Program-made: the position numbers and the translations under genes
The notes under the pieces: model-generated
Seen by the model: only the letters and a program-made list of their open reading frames with translations
Databases searched by the model: none
Told to the model about the DNA's origin: nothing
Shown here: piece by piece, positions 27,281 to 35,611 of the stretch
Layout of the letters: each line of letters opens with the position of its first letter
How positions within the stretch are numbered: position 1 is the stretch's first letter
Source: Candidatus Scybalocola faecigallinarum
Lineage (GTDB): Bacteria > Bacillota > Clostridia > Lachnospirales > Lachnospiraceae
Reading direction: 5' to 3'
Length of the DNA stretch: 64,000 nt
Assembly: GCA_018711005.1 (NCBI GenBank)
Contig: DVIT01000014.1
Span: forward strand, 31,697-95,696

Positions 27281-28291
27281 TTAGTAAATGCTTCCGCTGT
27301 TGACGATGGGCTGTGCGTCTTTATTGCCGCAAAGGACAACAAGCAGGTTGCTGACCATGGCGGCCTTGCGTTCTTCGTCAAGCTCTACAATATCATTCTC
27401 GCTGAGTTTTGTCAAAGCCATTTCCACCATACTTACAGCGCCTTCTACGATCTTCTGGCGGGCGTCGATAATGGCAGCAGCCTGCTGGCGCTGGAGCATT
27501 GCCGAAGCGATCTCAGGAGCATAGGACAGATTGGCGATGCGTACTTCAAGAATCTTAAGCCCTGCAATGGACACCTTTTCCTGAAGCTCCTGCTTCATAA
27601 TATCGGCCACCTCCTGGCTGCTTCCCCGAAGGGACTTTTCATCGCCGCTTTCGCTTGTATCGTAAGGATAGCGCCGTGCTGTATTGCGGACAATAGAGTC
27701 GCACTGAATGGACAAAAATGTTTTGTAGTTTTGTACATTAAAGACGGCTTTTACCGGATTGACCACCTGCCAGATAACAATGGTACCGATAATGATGGGA
27801 TTACCCAGCTCATCGTTGACCTTTTGCTGGGCGTTATCCAAGGTCATGGCTTTAAGGGAAACTTTTTTGCTTAAGGTGGACCCTGCGCTTCCTGTGCTGA
27901 CGCGGCCTGTAGCTGCAATCTGGGAAATCCCTGCATTTAAAGAGGAGACCGTCGGGTTGACTGCCGTACAAAAAGGATTAACGTAATAAAAGCCTTCGGA
28001 TTTTAAAGTGCCGTAGTAGTTACCAAATAACGTAAGGACTAAAGCCTCGTTAGGGCCGATGACCTTAAAGCCGGGAAAGATGAAGCAGGACAGGCACAGG
28101 ATGATAATGCCTGCGGCCAGGAGCACGCCTCCGGGGAGCATAAGCTCATCGTTCAAAAGTACGCCGCCGCCGATAATGGCTGCAATACATGCCACGATGA
28201 CCAGGATCGTCACAAACAGCATGACAAAGCCGTTAATGGACGGGGCCTTTTTTTCTTCATACACTTTTTTTGATACAAATTGATCTTCCAT
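27281..28291 (-). CDS. SPFH/Band-7 domain membrane protein
   Basis: The 336-residue protein has two hydrophobic segments near the N-terminus (about residues 20-45 and 50-72), then an SPFH (stomatin/prohibitin/flotillin) domain (about 75-270). The conserved core includes [43 protein letters not shown] and the helical tail [27 protein letters not shown]. Such proteins oligomerise on the membrane as scaffolds, and the client is unknown. The start follows AAGGAGAGGATTTT. The gene is driven by a consensus promoter that overlaps a perfect palindrome, so it is probably repressible. Confidence 0.93.
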   Translation of the reverse strand: MEDQFVSKKVYEEKKAPSINGFVMLFVTILVIVACIAAIIGGGVLLNDELMLPGGVLLAAGIIILCLSCFIFPGFKVIGPNEALVLTLFGNYYGTLKSEGFYYVNPFCTAVNPTVSSLNAGISQIAATGRVSTGSAGSTLSKKVSLKAMTLDNAQQKVNDELGNPIIIGTIVIWQVVNPVKAVFNVQNYKTFLSIQCDSIVRNTARRYPYDTSESGDEKSLRGSSQEVADIMKQELQEKVSIAGLKILEVRIANLSYAPEIASAMLQRQQAAAIIDARQKIVEGAVSMVEMALTKLSENDIVELDEERKAAMVSNLLVVLCGNKDAQPIVNSGSIY

Positions 28292-28314
28292 AAAATCCTC
28301 TCCTTGAAAAACAA

Positions 28315-28366
28315 AGTGATATTAATTTGATATCACTATAATATACCCTTGGGAGGAGAATGTCAA
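28315..28366 (-). promoter_or_regulatory. Promoter and palindromic operator of the SPFH operon
   Basis: On the minus strand, TTGACA (28361-28366), 17 bases and TATTAT (28338-28343) form a near-consensus promoter. Immediately downstream, over the expected start of transcription, lies the perfect inverted repeat AGTGATAT-7-ATATCACT (28315-28337). This placement is typical of a repressor site. Confidence 0.75.
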
Positions 28367-28435
28367 TAGCCGCTGACAGGATTTTACAAATGAAAGCTGC
28401 GGCGTCTTTCCCGACTTGAGACAGAGAACCGCAAC

Positions 28436-28479
28436 AAAAAGACGCCCGGGCGACAGCGGTTTGCTGCCTCCCGGGCGTA
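28436..28479 (-). terminator. Terminator of the MacAB-like operon
   Basis: On the minus strand, ACGCCCGGG and CCCGGGCGT form the stem and are followed by CTTTTTGTT. It is located 22 bases past the permease stop. Confidence 0.88.
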
Positions 28480-28501
28480 TGGGGGATTTATAAATACAGG
28501 A

Positions 28502-29854
28502 TCATTCGTGGCGCAGAGCGTCGATCGGATTTAAGTTAGCTGCTTTAATGGAAGGAAGCAAGCCGAATACGATACCGATAACTACAGAAAAGACGACGGA
28601 TCCGATAATGGCTGTCACGCTTATGGCAACAGGCGTGGAGGAGATCCGTGAGATCACTTCAGCCAGGATGATCCCTGCGATAATGCCGATAATGCCGCCA
28701 AGACTTGTAAGCACGGCCGCTTCTGTAAGGAACTGGGCCAGGATACGGTTTTTACGGGCGCCGATGGCCTTTTTAAGACCGATCTCCTGGGTACGCTCTG
28801 TAACAGAAACAAGCATAATGTTCATAACGCCGATACCGCCTACAAGAAGGGAAATACTGGCGATCCAGATCAGCTGCTGATTGGTGGAGGCGCTGAGTTC
28901 CTGAAGGTTCCGTGCAGTCTCCATAATATCGGTGCCCCGGTAAGTATAGGTCTGGCCGGATGTATCTGAGGTATCCCCGGACATAGAGTCTGTTGATGCA
29001 GAACTGTCAGAGGAAAGGGCGTCCTGGGCGGAAGGGATCGTGTTGCTTCCGGTTGTGGACACGCCAATAAATTCATTGATGGCATCCTCGGCTTTTTGTC
29101 CGGCTGTACTCATGGAATCTGTATTTACTGCCCGGACAACCACGTTGGGAATTTCGTCATAGCAGTAGATCACAGGCCATGTCTCATAGGGAACATAGAC
29201 GGTCGTCATTTGGCTTCCGCTGTACTGGTAATAATCTTCGATCGTATTGATCACCGGCTTGAAGGATGAAGCTTTGTCTACAACGCCTACTACTGTAAAA
29301 GGTTCGCCGTTGATCTCCAGAGTTTTTCCTAAGGGATCCTCGCTGGGGAATACTGTGGCAGCGGCATCCTTATCCAGCACAGCCACCTTGCGTCCCTGGG
29401 TAAAATCATCCTCAACAAAGGTACGTCCTTTAATGCTCATATATCCGCAGGTATCAAAATAATGAGCGTCAATGCCGTAAATCTGCATATTGGTGTAGGA
29501 TGTATTTTTATAGTAAAGACTGTCTGTGTAATTCCGGTGAAGATAGTAGGAAATATTTTCTACTTCCGGGATCTCCAGCAGGTCTTCTCTTAAGGTTTCA
29601 TCCAAAATAGGAATGGAGGAAGGAATATTATAGTTATCGGGATAATATTCGTAGTTATTCTCCATCAGCTTAATGTCAATGGTATTATTGCCCGCGCCTA
29701 CCAGGTTTTGTTTGATCTGTTCGTTTGTCCCTTTAATGGTGGACACAATGGCAATGATGGAAGCAATACCGATGATAATGCCCAGCATGGTCAGGAAGGA
29801 GCGCATCTTATGAGACCATACCCCCTGGAACGAGAGTCTAATATTTTCTAACAT
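28502..29854 (-). CDS. ABC transporter permease, MacB-like
   Basis: The 450-residue FtsX-fold permease has the MacB topology. One N-terminal helix (SFLTMLGIIIGIASIIAIVSTI), a large periplasmic-type extracytoplasmic region (about 45-325) and three C-terminal helices starting at ISLLVGGIGVMNIMLVSVTERTQ are visible. The conserved ERTQEIGLKKAIGA motif contacts the ATPase. A Ser/Asp/Thr-rich low-complexity stretch lies at about 275-305. It is the last gene of an adaptor-ATPase-adaptor-permease operon. In Gram-positive bacteria such systems export peptides or lipids or respond to antimicrobial peptides. Confidence 0.93.
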   Translation of the reverse strand: MLENIRLSFQGVWSHKMRSFLTMLGIIIGIASIIAIVSTIKGTNEQIKQNLVGAGNNTIDIKLMENNYEYYPDNYNIPSSIPILDETLREDLLEIPEVENISYYLHRNYTDSLYYKNTSYTNMQIYGIDAHYFDTCGYMSIKGRTFVEDDFTQGRKVAVLDKDAAATVFPSEDPLGKTLEINGEPFTVVGVVDKASSFKPVINTIEDYYQYSGSQMTTVYVPYETWPVIYCYDEIPNVVVRAVNTDSMSTAGQKAEDAINEFIGVSTTGSNTIPSAQDALSSDSSASTDSMSGDTSDTSGQTYTYRGTDIMETARNLQELSASTNQQLIWIASISLLVGGIGVMNIMLVSVTERTQEIGLKKAIGARKNRILAQFLTEAAVLTSLGGIIGIIAGIILAEVISRISSTPVAISVTAIIGSVVFSVVIGIVFGLLPSIKAANLNPIDALRHE

Positions 29855-29866
29855 GGCAACCTCCTA

Positions 29867-32431
29867 CTAATAAACTTCTTCGTTGATCTTTGTCTTTACA
29901 CCCTCGCGGACATCCTTGCCGTAGGGGAAGGCCACATAATCTTCTGCGGTTACAGCATCATTGGTGATCTCCATATAGCCGCCAAGAACCTTTCCTGTCA
30001 CAACTGTGCGCCGCTCAAGACGGCCGTCGCTGCCGGCGACATAGACACAGGACTGTCCGTTATCTTCAGTAAGAATATAGGCCTTTGACAAATAAATATT
30101 TTCTCCCGTCATTGTAGGATCAGTATAGCCGCTGTTATTTCCGGTAGTGATCTCTACATTTTCGTTTTCCATAAGGCCTTCCGGCGGATTATCAATCAGG
30201 GCAATAAACGGGTAATTGGAAGAATTGGGGTTCTTTCCGTAAGTATCCGCATTGGCTGTGGGATAGGGCGAAACCTCTTTGATGGTTGCATCAAAGGAAG
30301 ATCCGGTGTTCCAGGACATGGCTGAAATGGTCTGGCCTACGGTCAGTGTTCCAAGATCCAGCTCGTTGATGGTTCCTGTTAAATAAAGTCCTTCGGTGCT
30401 GTTAATGGTCATAAACGGTTCGGATGTATTTGTATTTTCATCCAGTGTCTGCATGTCTGTAACGACACCATTGACAATACTGGTTACTGTGGCGTTATTC
30501 AGCTGGTTTTGAAGCTTGGCCAGATCCAGCTGTGCCTGGCGTTTTTGTGTTTCAAGACGGCTCAGCTCCAGCTGCTTTGCGGTGAGCATATCCTTGATTT
30601 CTTCTGCAGTGTAGGATGGGCCGCCGCCAATATCAATACCGCCTCCCCAGTTTCCGTCGCCCCAGTCACCGCCGCTAATGTCGGAGCTTTCTTCCGGCTT
30701 CTCATTTAAGGCAATGCCGTTGGCGATAAAATCAGCAATGGGCGTATCAATGGCACTTTCTGAAGGTGCTTCCATTTTGCTGCCATCCAGGGTGATCCAG
30801 CTGGCATGGCCTTCGATCTTTAAAATAACAGTCATTTTGTTTTCGCGGATATGATTAATAAAATCTTTGGTGATCACAGTGGATTCATCACAATAGATTT
30901 CGTAAACATCCCGGTGGTCATGGGACACATCCAAAGGCGTATCTTTGTCCAGCTCTTTGATGGGTTCCTGGGTAAGCTCCAGTTCATTGGCCATAAAGTC
31001 GGCCAATGTTGTGGCCACAGAGGTTACATAGGGCAATGGCAGGGATGCCGGATCCAGGGTACATGTTTCCTCGGTATCGCTGAGCCATATGGCCGTACTT
31101 AACGGGGTGCCGTTTTCATTCTCACTGCCGTCAGCATTACGTCCAAGAAGGATATAAATAAACTCCGGCGTGATCTGTGTCTGGGATGCGGCGCTGATCA
31201 GGATCGTCCTTCCGGCGGATAAGGCCTGGGGATAGGTTTCAAAAAAAGTCTTATCCAGCAAGGCAAGCTCATCCACAGGCATCTGGCCTTCTTTTTCGAT
31301 AAACTGCTGCAGCGTACACTCTTTTTGGGTATTGATAAAGGGTTCGCTGAATTTACTGCCGTCTAAAAGCACAGCAGGGGTGCCGTCACTAAATGTAAGG
31401 AGCAGTTTTTTGGGAGGTACCGGCATGGTCTGACCGGGATTTTCCGGATCCGGGATTTCTTCCATATCGGATCCGTCAGCATTTTTACCGCGGATCAGGT
31501 TAATAAACTCCGGTGTGATCTTTGTAGTCAGGCTGCATGGGATGATCATAGCCCCTTCTTCATTGACCGTGTTTTCGTACTTTGTAAAATCAAAATCCTT
31601 GTCTAAAACTTCCTCAAAAACATCGGCTTCCGATTCGCTTTCCGATTCTCCAACGCTTTCCGATTCACTTTCAGACTGGCTTTCCGATTCTCCCGTACTT
31701 TCAGACTCGCTTTCAGGCGGAATTTCCGATTCCCCGGGAGTGTCCGGTGTTTGAGATTCCGGCGGGGGCGGCGTGGTTTCCGGTGTCTGGGACGTTTCCG
31801 GAGGCTGGGTTGTATCCGGCGTCTGGGTTGTATCCGGCGTCTGGGAACTTTCCGGGGTCTGCGCGGTTTCCGGTGCCTGGGATTCGGATGTTGGCACTGT
31901 TTCGGAGGAAACCTGGGCAGAGGTGGCAATCACCTTAGGCGCTGCGGAAGTAATATTTGTATTATTATCTTCAACGTCTGCGTCCGGTGTTGTTACCGGA
32001 TTATCGATGGAAATGCCGCCGGAGGGCACAACGCCCTTTTTCAGGCTTTGAATGTCTTTGTTGGCCTGGTCAATATTCATTTCAATGGTCTGTATATCCA
32101 GCTTTTTTGTTTCAATGTCCAGCTCGATCAGCTCGGTGTCGTACTGTATTAACGGAGTACCCACAGTAACCGTATCGCCGGCCTGGACGAAAATATCTTT
32201 CACTGTGGCATCGCTTTCCAGATAAATGGTCTGGCTTACATCTGAGGTAACTCTGCCGTAAGAGCTGGAATAGCCGTCATAATTATACGTGGATACGTTT
32301 GTTACAGGAACGACCTCCACGACTTTTTTGCTGTTTTGTACCTGTACTGCAGCAAAAATGCCTCCGCCCACAAGGCCGATGATCAGCAGGATACAGATAG
32401 GGATGATCACTTGTTTTCGCTTGATGTTCAT
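29867..32431 (-). CDS. MacA/HlyD-like adaptor with large repeat-containing insertion
   Basis: The 854-residue protein is a membrane-anchored adaptor (signal anchor at 8-30) for the adjacent ABC exporter. The two halves of the lipoyl/barrel-sandwich domain are at about 64-100 and 645-690, each next to a helix of the coiled-coil hairpin (101-132 and 607-646). Between the helices lies an insertion of about 470 residues. It begins with a Pro/Thr-rich tract of TPD/TPE repeats (186-232) and a Ser-Glu tract (233-270), followed by three related units (about 296-388, 410-492, 508-580). Each unit has a I-T-x-E/D-F-I core and a LDGSK or similar ending. Normal family members are around 400-550 residues. 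The insertion would sit at the tip of the hairpin, far from the membrane. Confidence 0.88.
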   Translation of the reverse strand: MNIKRKQVIIPICILLIIGLVGGGIFAAVQVQNSKKVVEVVPVTNVSTYNYDGYSSSYGRVTSDVSQTIYLESDATVKDIFVQAGDTVTVGTPLIQYDTELIELDIETKKLDIQTIEMNIDQANKDIQSLKKGVVPSGGISIDNPVTTPDADVEDNNTNITSAAPKVIATSAQVSSETVPTSESQAPETAQTPESSQTPDTTQTPDTTQPPETSQTPETTPPPPESQTPDTPGESEIPPESESESTGESESQSESESESVGESESESEADVFEEVLDKDFDFTKYENTVNEEGAMIIPCSLTTKITPEFINLIRGKNADGSDMEEIPDPENPGQTMPVPPKKLLLTFSDGTPAVLLDGSKFSEPFINTQKECTLQQFIEKEGQMPVDELALLDKTFFETYPQALSAGRTILISAASQTQITPEFIYILLGRNADGSENENGTPLSTAIWLSDTEETCTLDPASLPLPYVTSVATTLADFMANELELTQEPIKELDKDTPLDVSHDHRDVYEIYCDESTVITKDFINHIRENKMTVILKIEGHASWITLDGSKMEAPSESAIDTPIADFIANGIALNEKPEESSDISGGDWGDGNWGGGIDIGGGPSYTAEEIKDMLTAKQLELSRLETQKRQAQLDLAKLQNQLNNATVTSIVNGVVTDMQTLDENTNTSEPFMTINSTEGLYLTGTINELDLGTLTVGQTISAMSWNTGSSFDATIKEVSPYPTANADTYGKNPNSSNYPFIALIDNPPEGLMENENVEITTGNNSGYTDPTMTGENIYLSKAYILTEDNGQSCVYVAGSDGRLERRTVVTGKVLGGYMEITNDAVTAEDYVAFPYGKDVREGVKTKINEEVY

Positions 32432-33186
32432 AGCTGCTGGGTCGCCTCCTTTTCCACAATAGCTTCCTGGGCTTTTGTCTCAGCATCGGTGTGCTGGGGT
32501 TGGAAGATGGGCTGGCTCAGATCGGGAACGATCTGTCCGTCACGGATCAGGATCCTGCGCTGGGCAAAGCCGGCAATATCGGCATCATGGGTGATCATGA
32601 CAACGGTAACGCCTTCATCATTCAGCTTTTGAAAAAGCTCCATGATCTGTTGGCCGGATTTGCTGTCTAAAGCTCCGGTTGGCTCATCTGCCAGTAAAAT
32701 TTTAGGATTGTTGACAATCGCTCTGGCGATTGCCACACGTTGTTTCTGACCGCCGGAAAGCTGGGTCGGTTTAAAGTCCACACGATCGGCAAGGCCTACG
32801 CGTTCCAGCGCCTGCAATGCTTTTTCCTTGCGTTCCTTTTTGCTCATGCCGGAATAGATAAGGGGCAGGCTTACATTATCCAGGGCGCTTTGGCGGGACA
32901 AAAGATAAAAGCTCTGGAAAACGAAGCCAATGCTTTTCAGGCGCACATCGGATAAGGCTTTGTCTTTATAGCTTAAAACATCTTCCCCGTCCAGCAGATA
33001 TTCGCCGGAGGTGGGGCGGTCCAGACAGCCGATAATATTCATCAGCGTTGTTTTTCCGGAACCGGAGGGCCCCATAATGGCGAGATATTCTCCTTTTTCA
33101 ACACTCAGGGAAATATTGTTAAGAACGGGAACCGTCATTTTTCCCTGAATGTAATCTTTATAGATATTTTTTAATTCAAGAATCAT
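32428..33186 (-). CDS. ABC transporter ATP-binding protein, MacB/LolD-like
   Basis: This ATPase has Walker A GPSGSGKTTLMN, Q-loop FVFQSFYLLSRQ, signature LSGGQKQRVAIARAI, Walker B ILLADEPTGALD and switch His in MITHDADIAG. The start is taken as ATG 33186 with GGGGGC upstream. A GTG at 33204 overlapping the previous stop codon is also possible and would add six residues. A C-terminal extension after IVPDLSQ is Gln/Glu-rich. The end overlaps the next adaptor gene by four bases. It powers the FtsX-fold permease of this operon. Confidence 0.94.
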   Translation of the reverse strand: MILELKNIYKDYIQGKMTVPVLNNISLSVEKGEYLAIMGPSGSGKTTLMNIIGCLDRPTSGEYLLDGEDVLSYKDKALSDVRLKSIGFVFQSFYLLSRQSALDNVSLPLIYSGMSKKERKEKALQALERVGLADRVDFKPTQLSGGQKQRVAIARAIVNNPKILLADEPTGALDSKSGQQIMELFQKLNDEGVTVVMITHDADIAGFAQRRILIRDGQIVPDLSQPIFQPQHTDAETKAQEAIVEKEATQQL

Positions 33187-33200
33187 ATTAAGCCCCCGTT

Positions 33201-34565
33201 TCACTGCGCTGCCGTTTCGTCATACAACGTGGCGCTGCCGTCATCAGTGATGGTGCCGTCGTCCATGGCGGCACCGTCGTCGGTGATGGTCCCGTCGTCG
33301 ATCATGGTGCCGTCATCAGTGATGGTTCCGTCATCCATGCCGCCCATATCCTCAGAGGAATTGGTATGCATGCCGTCGTTCAGGACACAGTCCATGCCTT
33401 CTTCCAGGAGATTTCCGGGAAATGCAATATAATCTTCAGCGGTCAGACCGTCAAGAATCTGGTATTCATCCATGGCGCTGTCATAGTCGCCCAGCTCCAG
33501 ATGACGCCGTTCCAGCTTATTGCTGCTGTTGGCGACCCAGGCATAAGCGTCGTTTTCTTCAAGCTCCAGATACATGGCGGAGATCCACAGACCTTCGCGC
33601 TGGGTTTCCTGGCCGTTGTCCGGCTCAATGAACACATGCTGTCCAAGCATGAAATCACTGGAGGAATCCGGTGTAACATAAAATGCGTAGCTGGTAGATG
33701 TCTGGCCGCTGTCTCCGGATCCGCCCATGTAAACAACGCCGCTTGAGGAATCTGAGCTGTTATATGTATTGCTTGTATCGATTTCGCTGATGGTTCCGGT
33801 CCATGTAAGTGTTTCGTCAACACGGGAACGGATGATTACCGGCTGTCCCTGGGAAAGGTTCCACACGTTCTGCTCATTGACCTTTCCTTTGATCCGGTAT
33901 TCTCCGGAAGCCATAATGGTCATGAAAGGCTTGGGATTGCCCATGTTGTCATAGGCAGTGTTTTCGTTAACTTCCTGGACAATGCCGTCCATAGTGCTGG
34001 TCACGGTGGCGTTTGTCAGGTCGTTTTCCAGCTTTTCAATCTCTGCTTCTTTGGCGCGCTTGTTGTACTCTGCCCGTTTTGCGTTGGTCTGTGCGGTCTG
34101 GATCTGCATGGTGTAGCTGAGCTGCTCATCGGCAGATGCTTTGTTTTTCTCCTTTTGAAGCTCGGCAATCTGATTATAGTACCCGGTAATGTCGTTTTGG
34201 ATACTTTCCAGATTAATGCGTTCCTGCTCTAATGTCAGGGCAGTGTCTTCCGTGTCGTACTCGAACAGCGGCGTACCTACGGAAACCTCATCGCCGGCAG
34301 AAACAAAAATGTCTTTGATCTTTTTATCTGCGTTTTTCTCTACCTTTGTTGTTTCCTGAGATTCCACAACTCCGGAAAAACGGTTCTGGTTGCCGTTGCC
34401 GCTTCCAAGGCCGGCAATAACGGAAACCGGATCTACGTAAGCGACCTGGCTGCCTGTGCTTTGCCCGCTCCCTCGAAAAACAAAGTAGTAAAGAGCAGCA
34501 GCGGCGATAATAACGATAGCAATGATAATACAGATGACAGAGATCACCTTTTGCTTACTTTTCAT
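33201..34565 (-). CDS. MacA/HlyD-like adaptor (second adaptor of the operon)
   Basis: This is a 454-residue membrane fusion protein type adaptor. It has an N-terminal membrane anchor (about 8-32), lipoyl half-domains near residues 65-105 and 195-220, and an uninterrupted coiled-coil hairpin between them (LTLEQERINLESIQNDI to EIEKLENDLTNA). Beta-barrel and membrane-proximal domains follow. The last about 45 residues are a tandem DDGTIT/DDGTM acidic repeat. It is the first gene of the operon and is preceded by AGGAGGATTT. Two different adaptors in one operon suggest a mixed or alternating complex with the same permease. Confidence 0.92.
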   Translation of the reverse strand: MKSKQKVISVICIIIAIVIIAAAALYYFVFRGSGQSTGSQVAYVDPVSVIAGLGSGNGNQNRFSGVVESQETTKVEKNADKKIKDIFVSAGDEVSVGTPLFEYDTEDTALTLEQERINLESIQNDITGYYNQIAELQKEKNKASADEQLSYTMQIQTAQTNAKRAEYNKRAKEAEIEKLENDLTNATVTSTMDGIVQEVNENTAYDNMGNPKPFMTIMASGEYRIKGKVNEQNVWNLSQGQPVIIRSRVDETLTWTGTISEIDTSNTYNSSDSSSGVVYMGGSGDSGQTSTSYAFYVTPDSSSDFMLGQHVFIEPDNGQETQREGLWISAMYLELEENDAYAWVANSSNKLERRHLELGDYDSAMDEYQILDGLTAEDYIAFPGNLLEEGMDCVLNDGMHTNSSEDMGGMDDGTITDDGTMIDDGTITDDGAAMDDGTITDDGSATLYDETAAQ

Positions 34566-34655
34566 GATCTTAAATCCTCCTTAAATGTTGCTGTTTGCCG
34601 GGGGCGCCTGATATGATATTGTGGCGCACAGCCCGCTGGGGCATACTTTAAACTT

Positions 34656-34661
34656 ATTATA
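34656..34661 (-). promoter_or_regulatory. Extended -10 promoter of the MacAB-like operon
   Basis: Minus-strand TGGTATAAT gives an extended -10 (TATAAT at 34656-34661). The -35 region (ATGCTT) is weak. The leader to the first adaptor gene is about 85 bases. Confidence 0.55.
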
Positions 34662-34790
34662 CCATTAAACCGGATAAAAAGCATTTTAAGGTTATCATAG
34701 AAATTCTTACATTTTCATAACGAAGGAAAGGCGGCAGACATTTCGATTTTCGGACGGATGCGCAGGCATGGACGAATTGTTAGAATTGTT

Positions 34791-34985
34791 GTTACTATTC
34801 ACAGCCACCCCACCCGCATGCGCACTCGTCGCGCTTACGCGCTTCAGTTCCGCCCCTTACGGGGCTAAGACTGCTTATGTGGGTGGGGTGACTGCTTCAC
34901 AGTCCTGTTTCATACCTGGCAGCAGGTGCTTTTGTGCAAGCACAACGCGTTGGCTGCCAGGTATGAAACGGCTGTGAATAGTAAC
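34791..34985. repeat. 195-bp inverted-repeat element with inner arms
   Basis: Perfect 16-bp terminal inverted repeats GTTACTATTCACAGCC (34791-34806) and GGCTGTGAATAGTAAC (34970-34985) enclose two further arms. One is CACCCCACCC with GGGTGGGGTG (34806-34815 and 34881-34890). The other is GTTTCATACCTGGCAGC with GCTGCCAGGTATGAAAC. The 10-bp sequence CGAATTGTTA occurs on both sides (34773-34782 and 34985-34994). It encodes no convincing protein. Confidence 0.75.
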
Positions 34986-35016
34986 GAATTGTTACAAACT
35001 TTGTGTATTTCGTCGG

Positions 35017-35045
35017 TTGACATGGGGAAAAATCTATATTATTAT
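35017..35045 (+). promoter_or_regulatory. Promoter of the ileS T-box transcript
   Basis: TTGACA (35017-35022), 17 bases, TATTAT (35040-35045). Confidence 0.8.
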
Positions 35046-35059
35046 AAGACGTGGTAAAA

Positions 35060-35290
35060 ACTTTGATGGAGAGAGTAGTTTTGCGGTGAAGGTTAAAGCG
35101 AGCCGGCGGCGGTGGAAGGCCGGTATCAGTAGCCCTTAACGAAAATCACTCCGGAGTTGCAGGCTGAAATCAGAAGTAAGCCCCGCCGGCCTTTCACCGT
35201 TACAGGAAACGCATATAGAGGTATGCTGGAATAAGGTGGTTGCGGAACAACTGGCTTTCGTCCTTTTCTGGGGATGAAAGCCTTTTTTAT
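35060..35290 (+). ncRNA. T-box leader (isoleucine) controlling ileS
   Basis: A leader with Stem I signatures (GGAGAGAGTAGT at 35069-35080) has GAAAATCACTCCGGAGTT (35140-35157), where ATC is the likely specifier for isoleucine. The T-box sequence appears in a variant form AAGGTGGTTGCGGAAC (35233-35248). A terminator GGCTTTCGTCC/GGATGAAAGCC with T run ends at about 35290. About 320 further bases, containing an 84-bp direct repeat, separate it from ileS. Confidence 0.85.
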
Positions 35291-35293
35291 TTA

Positions 35294-35377
35294 CCATGAA
35301 AGCCCGGCAAGGGGCTGCACAGACGGACAAGCTTGCTTGTACGGATGCGCAGAGATTTGCCGGCAAGACCGTATGAG
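35294..35377. repeat. 84-bp direct repeat, copy A, in the ileS leader
   Basis: Nearly identical (three adjacent differences, GGG versus AAA) to 35501-35584. It folds with an outer CCGGCAA/TTGCCGG stem and an inner ACAAGC/GCTTGT hairpin. A separate nested hairpin (GACCGTAT..ATACGGTC enclosing GGCTGC/GCAGCC) overlaps its end and extends to about 35418. Confidence 0.88.
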
Positions 35378-35500
35378 CACGAGGCTGCATAAGCAGCCGG
35401 AAAGTGCGAATACGGTCAGGATGGCGAGAGTGCGCCAGCACGGAGCCATCCGCGGCTTTCAATCGTGGTGTTGCCGCGCACAGCGCGGCATGCGATGATT

Positions 35501-35584
35501 CCATGAAAGCCCGGCAAAAAGCTGCACAGACGGACAAGCTTGCTTGTACGGATGCGCAGAGATTTGCCGGCAAGACCGTATGAG
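35501..35584. repeat. 84-bp direct repeat, copy B, in the ileS leader
   Basis: The second copy lies 207 bases downstream of copy A and ends 27 bases before the ileS start codon, so it is part of the translated mRNA leader. The same CCGGCAA/TTGCCGG stem is present. Confidence 0.88.
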
Positions 35585-35611
35585 TAAGGAAATATAAAAT
35601 TAAGGAGGAAA

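Noticed and set aside
31624..31876. CRISPR-like short repeats
   Set aside because: The periodic DNA encodes Thr-Pro-Asp/Glu and Ser-Glu residue repeats in one long frame of the adaptor gene, with no spacer structure.
33225..33350. Tandem DNA repeat as a possible regulatory array
   Set aside because: It lies inside the adaptor reading frame and encodes the DDGTIT tail.
35136..35500. Long open frames in the ileS leader on both strands
   Set aside because: They run through the T-box and the duplicated structured repeats, lack ribosome sites and have repeat-derived compositions.
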